The notes below the pieces were generated by a model. That model was not told the DNA's origin. It was given only the letters and a program-made list of their open reading frames with translations, and ran no database searches. DNA of 64,000 nt, taken from assembly GCA_037974665.1 (NCBI GenBank), contig CM075768.1:652501-716500 (forward strand). Reading direction: 5' to 3'. Source of the DNA: Ehretia macrophylla (taxonomy: Eukaryota; Streptophyta; Magnoliopsida; Boraginales; Ehretiaceae). The translations under genes and the position numbers were made by a program. Of this stretch, positions 1 through 12,079 are shown piece by piece. The stretch's first letter is position 1, and every line of letters begins with the position of its first letter.

Positions 1-114
1 TTAACAAGCTTCTGGCTGATATATAGGCAAAGACCTTCCCTTGATACATTCTGGCCACCGTAAAACATTTCTTGGATTAAATCCTCTGGGATCCCTGGGG
101 CTGGATGACTAATC
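1..114 (-). CDS. PHYC: PHYC exon 4, partial (C-terminus lies outside window)
   Basis: After acceptor GACAG the frame reads [17 protein letters not shown] and then [13 protein letters not shown] to the window edge, matching the phytochrome C-terminal ATPase-like segment. The codon at the second glycine of the usual GLGL box is TGC (Cys). About 20-30 C-terminal residues and the 3' UTR lie beyond base 1. Confidence 0.92.
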
Positions 115-3100
115 CTGTCATGCAAAAACCATAACATGATAATACTTTCACACAAGCAGTGAAACATGCGGATAAGTGTACAAGTTGATTACCGAAATTC
201 AATATGAACAATATGCATCTTCAAACCAATGCACTCTTTCCTTGGAACTATTCTGAATAGAACCGATGATCCTTCGAATGCAGGAGTAAAAAGGACAGCA
301 GTTGTGAGAAAGTCCGAAAGGACTTGCTGAAGCCTTAATGTGTCACCATATAAGTACATATATGATACATCGGAAGGTGAATCAATTATGATCTGCACCT
401 GGCGCTCCCGACTAAGGAGCATGACTTGATTCATGACCACTTCCATAGCTTCCTCGAGGCTAAATTCCCTGGTGCCAACGTCCATATAGCTGAAAGGGTA
501 TTCTCAAGTCAAAAAACTATTTGAAAGCCAATTAAGTATGAAAAATGTGTTCTGATGTCCAATTACGTCATAGTTTTGGTGCTAAACAAAAGATTCAGAA
601 CATAGAAAAGCTAAACAGACAGAAAATTTTATGAAGTTGTCTCTCATATGACTAAGTTGTTATGATTGCAAGAAAGAATTTAATTCAATTATGCTGAAAA
701 ATAAATCCAAAAGCAAATTAGATGGCATCATTAGGAGCAATGAGAAGCGAAAAATCATTATTTCAAGCAACGAAAAAGTAACTTGAATGGAATACCGCCA
801 TGTATCCAAGCATGAATATATAGATATTATAAACAAATTCCATACCTCTTCTCGATGGCCTTTCTATTGTCATGGTATAACTAGTGGCTTAGCTAGAAAT
901 ATTTGCAGTTCCGTAGCAGAATGTTTTCTTAGTGGGGTCATTAAATTGACCCGACTCTCATAAATGTGGTTTCACCACTAGGTACATGTTCCTAAAAGTC
1001 TAATACTCTTATGGTGTGATGGGAATGCTTAACTATTTTTATTGTGGTAGAATATACATTGTCCCACGTCAGAAAATTAAAAACTCCAAGACCACCTAAT
1101 AAGATTCACCTATTACCAATAGATTTTAAGATGCAACATCAGTTATCTTAACATACTTAAGATGCAATCTAAGTTATCTTAACATACTATAACTACCTTT
1201 GCATCATTTTGTCATTCATCTTACTAATTGTTGGAACATTTATCATCATCACAAGCTCCAGTCTCTTACCTTAAATGGGCAAAATAAGCAATGTTATAGT
1301 GATAGATCTAAGAGCAGAAAACATCTTTCTACTTCAAACATTAGTTTGTCCAATAAACTTCTAGCTGTATCCATTTCCTTATCAGTCACTAAATAAATAA
1401 AAACAGTATCCGAGTACTTTAAACCTCCATCTTCCTCTTGGGAGTTTACGAGTGTTTCTGCCAGCTAAATAGCTGGCTCCAGTGGTTGTGGCTGACTGTC
1501 TACTCTCTGTAATAACTCTGCATTTGCACTATTTTGTCTCCTAAGTTTTCAGCAGTATTCCTCCCAGCTATTAGCTACTTAAAATAGTTGTCAAAAGGAA
1601 TAATTTGTGGTGGCATATGCTTTAATCACATACATGTGGAGAGAATAGAGAAGTATGAACAGATCTTTCAACAACTTCTTTAAAGATTTGTGCCCATTCT
1701 CATCTCTTCATTCTTCTCAAGGATCAAGCAAAGTAAGCAGAAAGCTTCTTTTATGGACAATTCATTCTCTACGATCACCATGTCCTGCATTTCTCTTGGG
1801 TCCATGGTAATTCAGGATCAAATATTGAGTATGGAAGTAATTAGAAGGTTCCCGCAGAATTTCAAATACAACTCATATCAGTCATATCTTAGAAGTTCAA
1901 ACTTTTACGGCTAAAGTTGTCAAAGACTGGTGAAGGGATTATTGGACTAGCTAGGCTAATCTTATCCCTGTTTTGGGATTTAAGTTAGTAGTTTTCTCTA
2001 GCATTCATAACAAGGTCAGCTGAGCTGATTTATACACATCTGAAGAACAACCTGAGATTTCATCTTAAAACCAAGTGGTGCTAGATGGTGTAGACCAGGA
2101 TCTTATACTGGTCTTGAATGTTTTGATTTATCCATGTGGAACAATTGGATTCTCCAACAATCTCTATGAATAATCAGTAGGTAATACTTTTTGCTGCTAT
2201 TGATGTGTACTACAGATTCTAATTCATTTCAGCAACAACAATGAGGTGTGAAATTGACTCCAAGAAGTAAAAGGACTGCATATGTGTGCAAGGATATATA
2301 CACTGCAGGTGTCATGGAGACTGCGATCCATGTCTATGTTTTCAGGAGTGAAAGGAACACAGGAATATGGAAAAGTGAGATAAAAATATATGTTCCTTTC
2401 CATGCGCAGATACTTTTGTATTATGGGTGTTTTTCTTCAGCGTGCATACACAAGCATGTAATCTGCACAGTGACGGGTGGCATGAAATGAAAGCTTGGTG
2501 CAAGTATATAGGCAACCTTGTTGAAGAGAGAATACTGTATTCTACTATTAAAATATATTCTGAACTGAAGTTAGATTAACTGTACCATTCCTCAATACTC
2601 TCAATACCAGTGTCGTCAAGGATCTTGGCTAATTGTTTCTGACACAATGTGCTCGCCTTCAGCAGCCGGCTCTGTTCTTTGCTTAAATTAGAAGATTTCA
2701 TCAAATTCTGAACACATTTTATTCCATTTAAAGGATTCTTAATTTCATGGCGAATATAAGACAATCTTGTGAGGTTATTTTCTGCAGCCTGTTCTGATAC
2801 TCTTTGTACCTGCATTGCATATTGAAGCTCAGCACTAGTAATATGTAGAAAGCACAAAACCCCAGTTATCCTCCCCTCTCCATCAGTCCTTCTACTAGCA
2901 GAAATTAATGCTTCAACATATTTACCCTGCTGATCGAAAAAGCCAAACAATAATTTGTATGCGTCTTGGCCTGCTATTACTCCATTCAGCAATATCCTCA
3001 GCTTGGTTAACGTGTCTTGATCCTTGACTCGGCAGCCAAAATTAGTGACTGTGAAGACCTCCCCAAGAAGCATTTGATCAAGTGCTTCTTCCCTCATCAC

Positions 3101-6100
3101 ACCAGTCAATTTCTGCATTGCATCATTCCACTCCAAGCACCGACCATACTCATCCATCATAAAGATTGGAGGAACTAATGCACAAGTGTTCCTAACAATT
3201 CCAACATAATCACCATGTATTTGGGTATATTTGTCCATAATCAACTTTTCCCCAGTAACATCTTGCCCTACAAAGCAAACTCCTATGATATTTAACTTCA
3301 CATCTCGACTACAACAGGCATTAGCGACTAAGATAACTGGACCATCTTCTTCCTGAGGACCATATGTTCTGAGTTTGATCTCAACATTTTTTTCTTCTTC
3401 ACCTGCCATTTTACTTTAAAGCAGATCAAGATAAAGCACAGACCTCCTGAGAATAAATTAACATGCAAATATCTAAATCCAAGAATGCAATAAATATTTT
3501 ATTTGCAGTGTTGACATGGAATTTTCTGAATTCCCAGTAAGCTGTCCAAAATGGAAGAGTAATTACTCGTCTGATACCTCCAGAAATTCAGATAACTGAA
3601 TATGTCTGCAATATCCTACACCACTCTACGTCTAGTTCCTTTCCCTTTTTGTGGATGACACGTAAACCATAAAACATTTCCTTTTGTTGCCTTTACCAAA
3701 CTAATAATGATGAATGAGAAAGAAGCATTTCTCAATACTGAATTTCAATGATCAGAGGTCTCATATAAACAAAACAATGCTAACCAATGAGACAATATAA
3801 TTGTCAATATAGATTTCAAATAAAGATCTTACATATAAAGTCCTTGATTTAAGAAACATGAACAACATTTAATTTAATATACAAAAGCTAAATAAAAAGT
3901 TCCTTAAGAGGATTTTCAACTGGAATCATCAATATCCCACTCAAATGCAAGACAATTTTCTTTGTGACTTTCTATCATTCTTCATCGGTTTGTCCCTCAT
4001 GTCTTCTCCATGGAACATCAACCTCTCTCCCTCTGCCATCCTTGCCTCGCTTCTAAACTGAGGGGCATCCATTTACTCTCCCTCTTTCTCTCTTCCCTTC
4101 CTACACCTCAAAGAGGAGGGGGAAATTTTCTTTTCAAAGACCTTTACCTAATAAACTTTAAGTAATACTAATTCCCTTCAAAGTGATATCTTCCTTTTAG
4201 CATTCACACATTTCATAACTTACCATTCTACTCCAAACATTAAACAAAACATTGTTATTATATTTTTGAGCATATAATATGGCCAGAATCATGAGGTTCG
4301 ATTTCTTTCCAAGACTGGTGATAAGGACGGTCCTCAGACCAGTGACTAGTTAGCTAAATAATAGCATATTATCTTATTGTGACTATATTAGCTAGCAGAT
4401 AGTTTAGACTTGTACAACTGATCAGGTTAGTTAAAAATAACTAACCTGACAGCTAAGCAACAGCTTAGCACTGAGTAAGACTGCAACTATATATACATGT
4501 AACTGTAACAGAAATCAGATTGAGAAATAATACAATTCAGTTTTCAGATATTTTCTCTCTTCTCTCTCTATTTCTTCATGGTATCATAAAGCCATCTTTT
4601 TTTTTCGATCCTCGAGGTCCTCTAATGGCGATCACCACAATTCTCCATTAAACCTCAATTCAAAGCTCCATCAGTAGCTTTCTTCTTCCAATCGAAGCTC
4701 CATTGAAGCTCGATTGTGCAGAAAACATTGAGGATACACTCAATTCTACACACACAAAGCCCTAATTTTCAAGTGCTGTATTTCTCCATTGGAGAACAGC
4801 TCATATCTCCATCAGAACTTCAATTTGCAGCTCAAAAACTGCAATCGAAGCCTCGCAACAACATACTTGAGCTTCACCTCTTCCCTACATCTTTCTAATG
4901 TATTATTTGTTCCTCAAATTTCCACCAAACTACTTTCAGTCTATCAGCTTGCTAAAGATAATAACTGTGCTATTATTTTCACTTCCAAGGAGGTGCAAAT
5001 CTGAGACAATACTACCCACAAACTCCTGTTCAAGGGCCCATGTAACAACGGCCTCTATCCACTCCCTTCTTCAATATCTTCCTTCACTACACCTTCTCCA
5101 AATCAAGTGATAGCACAATCCTGTACTACTCAGCTTCCTACTGCAACTCTGTGGCACTATAGACTGGGGCATCCTTCCAGGAATGCATCTACTATCTTGT
5201 CTTCTATTTTGCATGTTAAATTGAATTACACCTCTGTTGACTGTCATTCCTGTTCAGTTTCTAAATCACATAAACTTAGTTTTTCTACTTCTACTACTAG
5301 CACAAGTGCCCCATTTGAAATCATTCATTCAAATATATGGGGGCCTTCCTCAATACAATCATGTATGCAATATAGATATTAAGTTGTCTATATAGATGAC
5401 TTTTCCAAATATACATGGGTTTATCCATTGAAATTAAAGTTTGAAAATTTCTCCACTTTTCAACATTTCATTGCTATGGTTAAAACTCAGTTTCAAGCCA
5501 ATGTCAAGATCCTAAGGACTGACAATGGAAAGGAGTATATTAACAATCAATTCAGCTCCTATTTCCAATCCTTAGGCATTTTGCATCAAACCTCATGCCC
5601 TCATGCCCCAGAACAAAATGGCAAATCTGAAAGGAAACATAGACACCTAGTTGAGACTGCCATCACCCTCCTACAACAAGCCCATCTACCTACCTAATAT
5701 TGGCTAGAAGCCCTAGCTACTGCCAATTACCTAATTAACAGACTCCCAACACCAACTTTGCACAATCTGTCACCTTTTGAATGCCTTTATTCCACTAAAC
5801 CTGATTACACTACACTCAAGGTCTTTGGATGCCTATGTTATCCATGGCTTAGACCTTACTTTAAGCACAAATTAGAAGCAAGGTCCGAGCCTTGTGTCTT
5901 CCTAGGGTACTGTCCAAACACAAAAGGTTATAAGTGTCTTGACCCTCAAACAGAGAGAATCTATTACTCTAGGCATGTTAGATTTCATGAACACCAATTT
6001 CCTTTCTCAAACTTCCCCCAACAACCTCTAACAGAGTTACTTTTTACCTTTACACCTAATTGTTCAGAAAATCTACCCACTGAGCAACAGCCATCTATTC

Positions 6101-9100
6101 CTATACCACCAATTTCTATTCTTCCAAGTAGCATCCCTTGCTAGTAGTGTATTAAAAGGCAACGCCTAGGCGCGCCTAGGCATGCTTAGGAACTGAGGCG
6201 CACCCTCAACGCCTAAGGTGCGCCTTGTTGCGCCTCGCCTCAGCACAGTGGCAAAGTTACCTACGGTGGGGCCTTCACATGCAAGTTTGTTTTCAAATTT
6301 GTAGTGTAATGCTTTTTGGTGAATATCGACATCTTTTAGATATTTTTGGGTTAAAGTATTATCAAATTAAAGTTTCTATCTTACATAATCTTCGATTTCA
6401 TAGCTTATTTTTCACAATATAGAATGCGCCTCACTTCGCTAAGGCACGCGCCTTCGCCTTGCGCCTAGGCACTAGGACCCCCTAGCGCCTAATGCTTTTT
6501 TATACATTGCTTGCTAGTTCTCCTATTCCTCTCACATCTCCTAACTTCTCAACTTCTTCTAGCTCTCAGGCTTCCCTACCTCCCTCAGCCTCACCATTAG
6601 TTGATCCTCCTCATCAACACTTAACATCATATTCTTCTCCAACACCTCCTCAGGACTCTCCCAATCAGTTCCATACCTCTATTCTTCAACTTCTGCAGCT
6701 CAATAGTCTGCAAAAACCTCCTTCAACCCAGCCCAGAATACTGAATCTTCCTCCACATCTTCCACTGAGCCTAATCCCTCTCACTCCCTACATCCTATGC
6801 TTACCAGATCAAAAACTAGTTGTTTGCCTCCTCCTATATATCAACTCAACACTCTTATTACTTCTCCACCCACTCATGAACCATCTACATATAAAGAAGC
6901 AGTCAAATACAATGCTTGGGTCTCTGCCATGCAAGATGAGTTTCAGGCCTCACAACACCAAAAGACCTGGACTCTAGTACCCTTACCACCCTCAAGATAG
7001 CCCATTGGCTGCAAATGGGTCTACAGGATAAAAAGGCATGCAGATGGAACTGTAGCCAAGTACAAAGCTAGGCTAGTTGGTAAAGGCTATCATCAAGAAT
7101 ATGGACTAGACTACATAGAAACATTTAGTCCAGTGGTTAAGGCTCAGACCATACGACTAGTCCACAATGGCTCTGCAATATCACTGGCCTCTTAGGCAAT
7201 TAGATGTATCTAATGCCTTCCTACATGGTTCACTCACAGAAGAGGTCTACATGACTCAACCCACTAGCTTTGTTGATCCTAATTACCCAAACCATGTTTG
7301 CAAACTTCAAAAGTCCCTTTATGGCCTTAAACAAGCCCCCAGGGCTTGGTATCAACTACTGTCTACCTTTTTACAAGATCAAGGCTTCACCTGCAGCAAA
7401 GATGATACTTCTCTATTTGTTTCTCACACCTCTACCACTATTATCATTATCTTAGTCTATGTAGATGATCTAGTTATCACTGGCAATGCTACCACTGCTA
7501 TTTCTGCCCTTATTCAAGCCATGAACACTCAGTTTGCTATGAAGGATTTGGGCTCCCTTACATATTTTCTGGGCATTCAGGTTCAATCCTCTACTAATAC
7601 CATCCTTTTACATCAGTAGAAGTATGCCTATGATCTACTACAAAAGGCAGGCATGCTTGACTACAATCCCACCCCCACCCCCACCCCCACCCCCACCTTC
7701 TCTAAACCCAAAACCACCACTACTGCATAGCTGCAACCTTACAGTAATCCTTCTCAGTACAAAAGCATTGTTGGGGCACTACAATACCTAACTCTTACCA
7801 GACCTGATCTCTAATTTTCAGTCAACACTCTCTGTCAACATATGCACAACCCTACAGAGGCTGACTATGAATCTTTAAAGAAAACACTCAGATATGTCAA
7901 AACTACTCTTACACAAGGTCTGCTATTCAGACCTGGCCCCTTCACATTCAATGCATTTTCTGACTCTGATTGGGCCAGTGACACCAATGACAGGAAATCC
8001 ACTACAGGGTATTGCATCTACTTAGGTCCAAATCTTATTTCTTGGTGCTCCAAGAAACAACCCACTGTGGCCAGATCTTCCATAGAAGCAGAGTATAGAG
8101 CTATGGCCTAAACTACTACTGAAATAATGTGGCTAACCTATCTGCTCAAGGACCTACATCTCAGCCACACTGTTCCTACTCTTTATTGTGATAATCAGTC
8201 AGCTATAGCCTTGGCAGCAAATCTAGTTTTTCACTGCAGGACAAAACATATAGCAATAGATTATCACTTTCTCAGAGATCAAGTGAGTATCAATGCACTC
8301 AAACTAGCTCACATACCAGCAGAGCAGATAGCAGATCTGTCAAAGACTCAGTTTTTTAGACCCAGAAGCAATGGCCCCAGCCATGCTCAGTTTGAGGGGG
8401 GATGATAAGGACACTCCTCAGACTAATGACTAGTTAGCAAAATAATAGCCTATTATCTTATTGTGACTATATTAGCTAGCAGATAGTTTAGACTTGTACA
8501 ACTGATCAGGTTAGTTAAAAATAACTAACCTGACAGCTAAGCAACAACTCAACACGGAGTAAGACTGCAACTATATATACATGTAACTGTGACAGAAATC
8601 AGATTGAGAAATAATACAATTCAGTTTTCAGATATTTTCTCTCTTCTCTCTCTATTTCTTCAACTGGAGAACAACTTAATTATCTCTAGTTTCTTCCCCT
8701 TAGCTACATGAATCAAATTATTACTTGAATTCTTTATCACAGGTTATTAAGATTGAGATATCTGATCAATTTACAATATAACATTTAGTTTAGCAAATGA
8801 TATGGGAGGTATATTTTATGTGAATGCCGCCCATCATTAAGAAGGAAGAAAGAAAAGAAAGACACAACGAAGTGCGATATGGAGATACAAAAATCTGCAA
8901 CAGCAAAACGTTTTCTTGTCATTCTTTTTCTCTTAGCCCTTCTCTCATGTTGTCTCTTTCTTATTTCAGTAAAATGTAGTACCTCGAGGAATATAAACAT
9001 AAATGCAATTATTTCCACAAGAAACCCATAGACAGGCAGAGTGTACCTTGCAAAGCCGAGGAGAGCATGTTATTCACTCTGTTTACTGAATCTCCCACCA

Positions 9101-11090
9101 CCACATCAAGCAAGGACATGCCAATAGCTTTCTGCACACTCAAACCAGTAAGCTCAGATACTTTACTGTTCCAACCATTGATATTACCAGAGGCATCAAC
9201 AGCAAAAATAGGTATGGAAGCTGTCTCAATGAGGCGAACCATTTCATTAGTCACTACACGTAGTTCATCCATCCTCTGTATACTGCTCTCAACTGTTGGA
9301 ACATTAACAATCATTTTGGAACTATCTATATTATGATCTTGCAAAGATCCTCTCAGTATTAACTGCAGGGAGTGGATCGCATCCATTTCGACATCTTCCC
9401 AAGGTAAACTACGCCTCTTAACTACCTCCAAGAAGGCCTTAAATGATGACCTTGGATGCATTTTCTTTCCGTCATCCTTGTCTCCAGGATCATGCTTTGC
9501 ACCACCCCACTTAATCTCCTTGGCCGCATGGGAACGGAACCAAAAGAGAAATTCCTTAGAAGTTATTCTCACAGCAGCCATTCCACATACTGCATCACCA
9601 AGGATGAAAGCTCCTGGATAGCCAGCTTCCATGAGGCTATCAGTACTTAACCCTGTGCTCCCACTGTGGTATTCGAGAAGCCATTCGACAATGTCCCTGA
9701 TTTGTGCCTTGGTAGGTGTGACTCCAAGCAACCAGCATTTCTTCTGGTAGTAAAGTGCAGCACCGTCACACTTGACAAGATCCATCACATTTGGTGATTG
9801 GGTGACAATTCCTAATGGAGCATTTCTAAGTAGCATGTCACAAAGCACGGTTTGAGTGCGCAAAATATGCTTCTCCCTCATTTGAGCTGCCAATTCCACT
9901 TCCTTATTAATCTGAACACTAAAAACGTGAACCAAGAATTCACAAGCATATCTCAAAGGAAATGGAACAAACCTGGGGCTTGTATGATGACAAACAACTA
10001 AGCCCCATAATTTTCTTCCCTTGTGCTGATTGCTGTCCATCTCATCATCTCCCTCACTAATAATCACAGACATCACCAATGATGCAATGGAACCCATGTT
10101 TTCCATATACTGCGAATGACACCCATGAGGAGCTCTTAGCATGGATCCGGCAAGACTCAATGGCTGAGGCAATCCCTCGTCCTGAACTACTTTAACCGGT
10201 GGGGCCAAGCAATCACATATCATCCTAACCTTATTTTTCATGAAGAGAAATCTTGAAGCTTGGGGTATATCAGTAGCAGGATAATGCACGCCAAAATAAG
10301 GTTCCAGGTCTGGCCTGCGACACTCGGCTATAACTTCCCCATGTTCATCTTCATGAAATTTGTATACCATGACTCGGTCATAACCAGTCAAATCACTAAC
10401 TTCTCTAACTAACACGTCACAAAGCAAAGATATATCCCCACTTGGCAAAGACTGTAGTCTTGAAATGGATTTGGCAGCAAGCTTATATGACTTTAATGCT
10501 CCAGCAGCCGTTACAGGCGTATCAACAGGATTAACAGGCTCCATATCTATCACTAAACCAATATCAATCCGATGCAGAATCGCATAAAAGGGCTTACCAG
10601 AACTTGTACAATGCACCAAAATAGGATTAAACAAACTAACTTCACCAAAGGTGGCTGCTTTCTGCAACGCAGATGCGCCTGATGATCGAAAGAGTGTCCT
10701 CACATCAGTGCCAAATGTCAGAACCTGTCGTTGCTCAATAATTGGCACTGCGTGTGGCGCCAAGTCTAACATCTCAGGTGCATTCTCGCTATAAGCAAGG
10801 ACCTTGAAGCTTTGTTCATCAATAGCAATGACACAACCAAACGGCTGAATAAGACTTCCTCTTTGCATCTTCTGGAGATAAGCAGATACAGTTGAGGAAG
10901 GTACATTACTGGTGGAAATGGACCTGTTAACTGAGGTGGCGTAATCGAATTGTGGTTCACACTCTTCAAATTCAACATGAAGCTTAGCATGAATTGGTGT
11001 CTGACCAACCATTCGTGCACCAGATCGAGCAGAGCTACTTCTTGAACAATTTGTCATTCTGTTATTGTTGGTGGTGGAGTTGGATGACAT
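1..11090 (-). CDS. PHYC: Phytochrome C gene (four exons visible, 3' end cut by window edge)
   Basis: Red/far-red photoreceptor that binds a linear tetrapyrrole and moves between cytosol and nucleus. Exons on the minus strand are 11090-9047, 3402-2586, 489-193 and 114-1 (continues past the edge). All junctions are GT-AG and keep frame: CAAG/GT to CAG/GT, TG/GT to CAG/C, CG/GT to CAG/G. The visible protein is about 1090 residues; Arabidopsis PHYC has 1111, so roughly 20-30 residues are missing. Order: Ser/Asn/Arg-rich N-terminus, PAS, GAF (PATDIPQ near 271-277; chromophore Cys324 in [10 protein letters not shown]), PHY, two PAS domains, then a histidine-kinase-related domain ([11 protein letters not shown]). 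The MSSN start and [15 protein letters not shown] resemble PHYC more than PHYA, PHYB or PHYE as recalled. No break is seen in the visible exons. Odd points: a Copia element in intron 1, a 2.1-kb intron 2, and GLCL where GLGL is usual. PHYC identity is very likely; a lineage-specific paralogue cannot be excluded. Confidence 0.95.
193..489 (-). CDS. PHYC: PHYC exon 3
   Basis: 297 bases between acceptor TTTCAG/CTATATGG and donor TTTCG/GTAATC. Encodes the part of the histidine-kinase-related domain with [16 protein letters not shown], aligning with LYGDNLRLQQILSETL of Arabidopsis PHYC, and ends in IEFR. Intron 3 after it is only 78 bases (192-115). Confidence 0.93.
490..2585 (-). other. PHYC intron 2, no gene recognised
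   Basis: 2.1-kb intron, longer than is usual for this position in phytochrome genes. AT-rich, with no protein similarity recognised on either strand. Around 1040-1110 there is a segment resembling the 'tgtcccacgt' motif common in plant Copia LTRs, possibly a remnant, but no paired ends were found. A short tandem repeat lies at 1128-1190. Confidence 0.75.
1128..1190. repeat. 31-bp tandem duplication in PHYC intron 2
   Basis: Two adjacent copies of a unit beginning 'agatgcaa' and ending 'taacatact', with a few substitutions between them. No function is apparent. Confidence 0.75.
2586..3402 (-). CDS. PHYC: PHYC exon 2 (PAS repeats and start of kinase-related domain)
   Basis: Begins after acceptor GCAG and ends at donor TG/GTACAG, 817 bases. 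It encodes the first PAS core ([20 protein letters not shown]), the second PAS ([38 protein letters not shown]) and the kinase-related helix [11 protein letters not shown], which contains the H-box-like His. The exon ends within the codon for Cys in IEEC-YMDV, matching the exon boundary known from other phytochrome genes. Confidence 0.94.
4319..4578 (+). repeat. 5' LTR of element J
   Basis: 260 bp, TG...CA ends. Contains a TATA-like 'ctatatatac' and a CT-rich 3' end. Paired with 8403-8662. Confidence 0.95.
6146..6510. mobile_element. hAT-type MITE inside element J
   Basis: 365 bp, flanked by a perfect 8-bp duplication TTGCTAGT (6138-6145 and 6511-6518). The ends are imperfect inverted repeats (AGTGTATTAAAAGGC and, reversed, GCAATGTATAAAAAAGC), with GC-rich 'cgcctaggcgcgcctagg' motifs near both ends. 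An 8-bp duplication with a short A/TGTAT-type end is typical of hAT elements. No coding capacity. Confidence 0.88.
7668..7697. repeat. CCCCCA microsatellite
   Basis: Simple repeat of six-base unit CCCCCA inside element J, between the RT and RNase H remains. Five units are visible. Confidence 0.85.
8403..8662 (+). repeat. 3' LTR of element J
   Basis: 260 bp, near-identical to 4319-4578, preceded by the purine tract GAGGGGGGA and followed by the target duplication ACTGG. Confidence 0.95.
9047..11090 (-). CDS. PHYC: PHYC exon 1 (photosensory module and first PAS)
   Basis: Encodes 681 codons plus one base: N-terminal extension, PAS, GAF with Cys324, PHY, and the start of the first regulatory PAS ([16 protein letters not shown]). 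The start is the first ATG of the open frame; the MSSN start matches Arabidopsis PHYC as recalled. The frame runs 12 codons past the donor before stopping, so the exon ends at CAAG/GTACAC, where the protein continues as LQ-G-EEEK into exon 2. One large exon holding the whole photosensory part is typical of plant phytochrome genes. Confidence 0.95.
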
Positions 11091-12079
11091 CTCTCAGCTC
11101 TCAATTTCTCTTCCAAAAACAACCGATCAAAACCAAATGAAATGAGGACTTTATCTCACTAGGTGGCGCCTAGTCGGGCTCTACATCAAGTTATTGTTTT
11201 AAAACTAAGCCTATAACCACTAGGTGGGTCGACTATACAACCAAATTTTTTTCAAAAACCAAATTGAAGCAAACAAGCCTTTATCTTACTATTTGAAATC
11301 AGCTATACCCAACTTTTCTTTTCCATGCCAAAATAAGAATTAAAAAAAAAAAAAACAATGATACAATGTTGTAACATAAACAAAGAAGTCTCTTTAACAA
11401 GGAATTCTCTCAAATGGGTACTTAATAGTCCAAGATAGAATAAGAAAATAATATCGTAATCACCTCACCTAGGGATTGATTCTTCAATAAAACATCATCC
11501 CACATGTCAGTACAATCCGAAGGAGCCAGTGATTGGTATGTGAATTTCCAGGAAATACCAAATGCAAGTATCGTACACGAAAATAAAGAAGAAAACCTTG
11601 TCACGGTCACAACCAACCTTTTGGTCCGTGGCAATTAACCACAAGCCAAAAATTCCTTGTTGGACTTCAACTCAGTGTTCAGAATGAGCCAAAACCACAA
11701 ACTTTATCTTTTTGGTATTCAATAATACCACGAAAGGCAACATAAACTTTACAAAAGAAGATGCTACTACTACAAAACAAAAGTAATGAAAAAGTGTCAC
11801 TAAAATTGGATTCTTCTCTAAAATATTAGACATGGGTTTTTCTTTATTTTGTCCTCTAAACCATCGAAATAACCGATATATACATGTATATAAACTAACA
11901 TTCAACGCCAACAAAAAAATTTTTAAAAAAAAACCAAATTGTATGTGTACGTGAGAGATGAGGGGAGAGAGAGAGAGAGAGAGATGGGGTTTGTGAGTGG
12001 TGGGTGACTGACCAGTGACTTTTGCAGGGTCCCCAATGGGTATGACATCAGACTTGACCCAAAAAAAAAAAATGAAGAA
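11091..12079 (-). promoter_or_regulatory. PHYC 5' UTR and likely promoter region
   Basis: No other gene lies in this kilobase upstream of the PHYC ATG. Read on the minus strand, a CT tract (GA on plus, 11965-11984) is followed by a TATA-like stretch at 11875-11895 (plus strand 'gatatatacatgtatataa'). A start site just below 11870 would give a 5' UTR of about 0.75 kb, possibly with an intron, as in other phytochrome genes. The exact start site is not visible. The stretch at 11341-11355 is a poly-A run. Confidence 0.45.

Larger units (their letters stand above)
5107..8390 (+). pseudogene. Copia polyprotein remains (integrase, RT, RNase H)
   Basis: Recognisable blocks: GAG-pre-integrase (WHYRLGHPS) and zinc-binding region near 5140-5290; integrase core with RTDNGKEY near 5510 and [11 protein letters not shown] near 5620; reverse transcriptase from about 7000, with [10 protein letters not shown] near 7457; RNase H with [19 protein letters not shown] near 7960 and [11 protein letters not shown] near 8080. 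The block order, integrase before RT, assigns it to Ty1/Copia. It is a broken fossil. Confidence 0.94.
4319..8662 (+). mobile_element. Element J: Ty1/Copia LTR retrotransposon fossil in PHYC intron 1
   Basis: 4344-bp element, antisense to PHYC, flanked by 5-bp direct repeats ACTGG (4314-4318 and 8663-8667). LTRs of 260 bp begin TGATAAGG and end TTTCTTCA. A primer site resembling the initiator-Met type (TGGTATCA) follows the 5' LTR at 4579, and a purine tract (GAGGGGGGA) precedes the 3' LTR. Remains of GAG-pre-integrase, integrase, reverse transcriptase and RNase H lie in the Copia order; no clear capsid part was recognised. It is broken, with several reading-frame interruptions plus a MITE insertion. 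The two LTRs differ at 11 of 260 positions by eye count, about 4 percent. At a commonly used grass rate (1.3e-8 per site per year) that would be roughly 1.6 million years, which is only an inference here. Confidence 0.96.
3403..9046 (-). other. PHYC intron 1, expanded by a Copia insertion
   Basis: 5644 bases from donor CAAG/GTACAC to acceptor GCAG/GTGAAG. Without the Copia element at 4319-8662 and one target duplication, the intron would be about 1.3 kb. The flanking intron sequence (3403-4313 and 8668-9046) is AT-rich and holds no recognised gene. Confidence 0.9.

Noticed and set aside
1040-1110. Copia solo LTR in PHYC intron 2
   Set aside because: Only a short 'tgtcccacgt' motif was seen, without paired ends or a target duplication.
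2248-2490. 80-codon frame on plus in PHYC intron 2
   Set aside because: No domain or similarity recognised, antisense to an intron; likely chance.
9047-11090. PHYA, PHYB or PHYE as the identity of the phytochrome
   Set aside because: The N-terminus lacks the long Gly/His-rich PHYB extension and the PHYA Ser-rich start, and several stretches match Arabidopsis PHYC closely as recalled.
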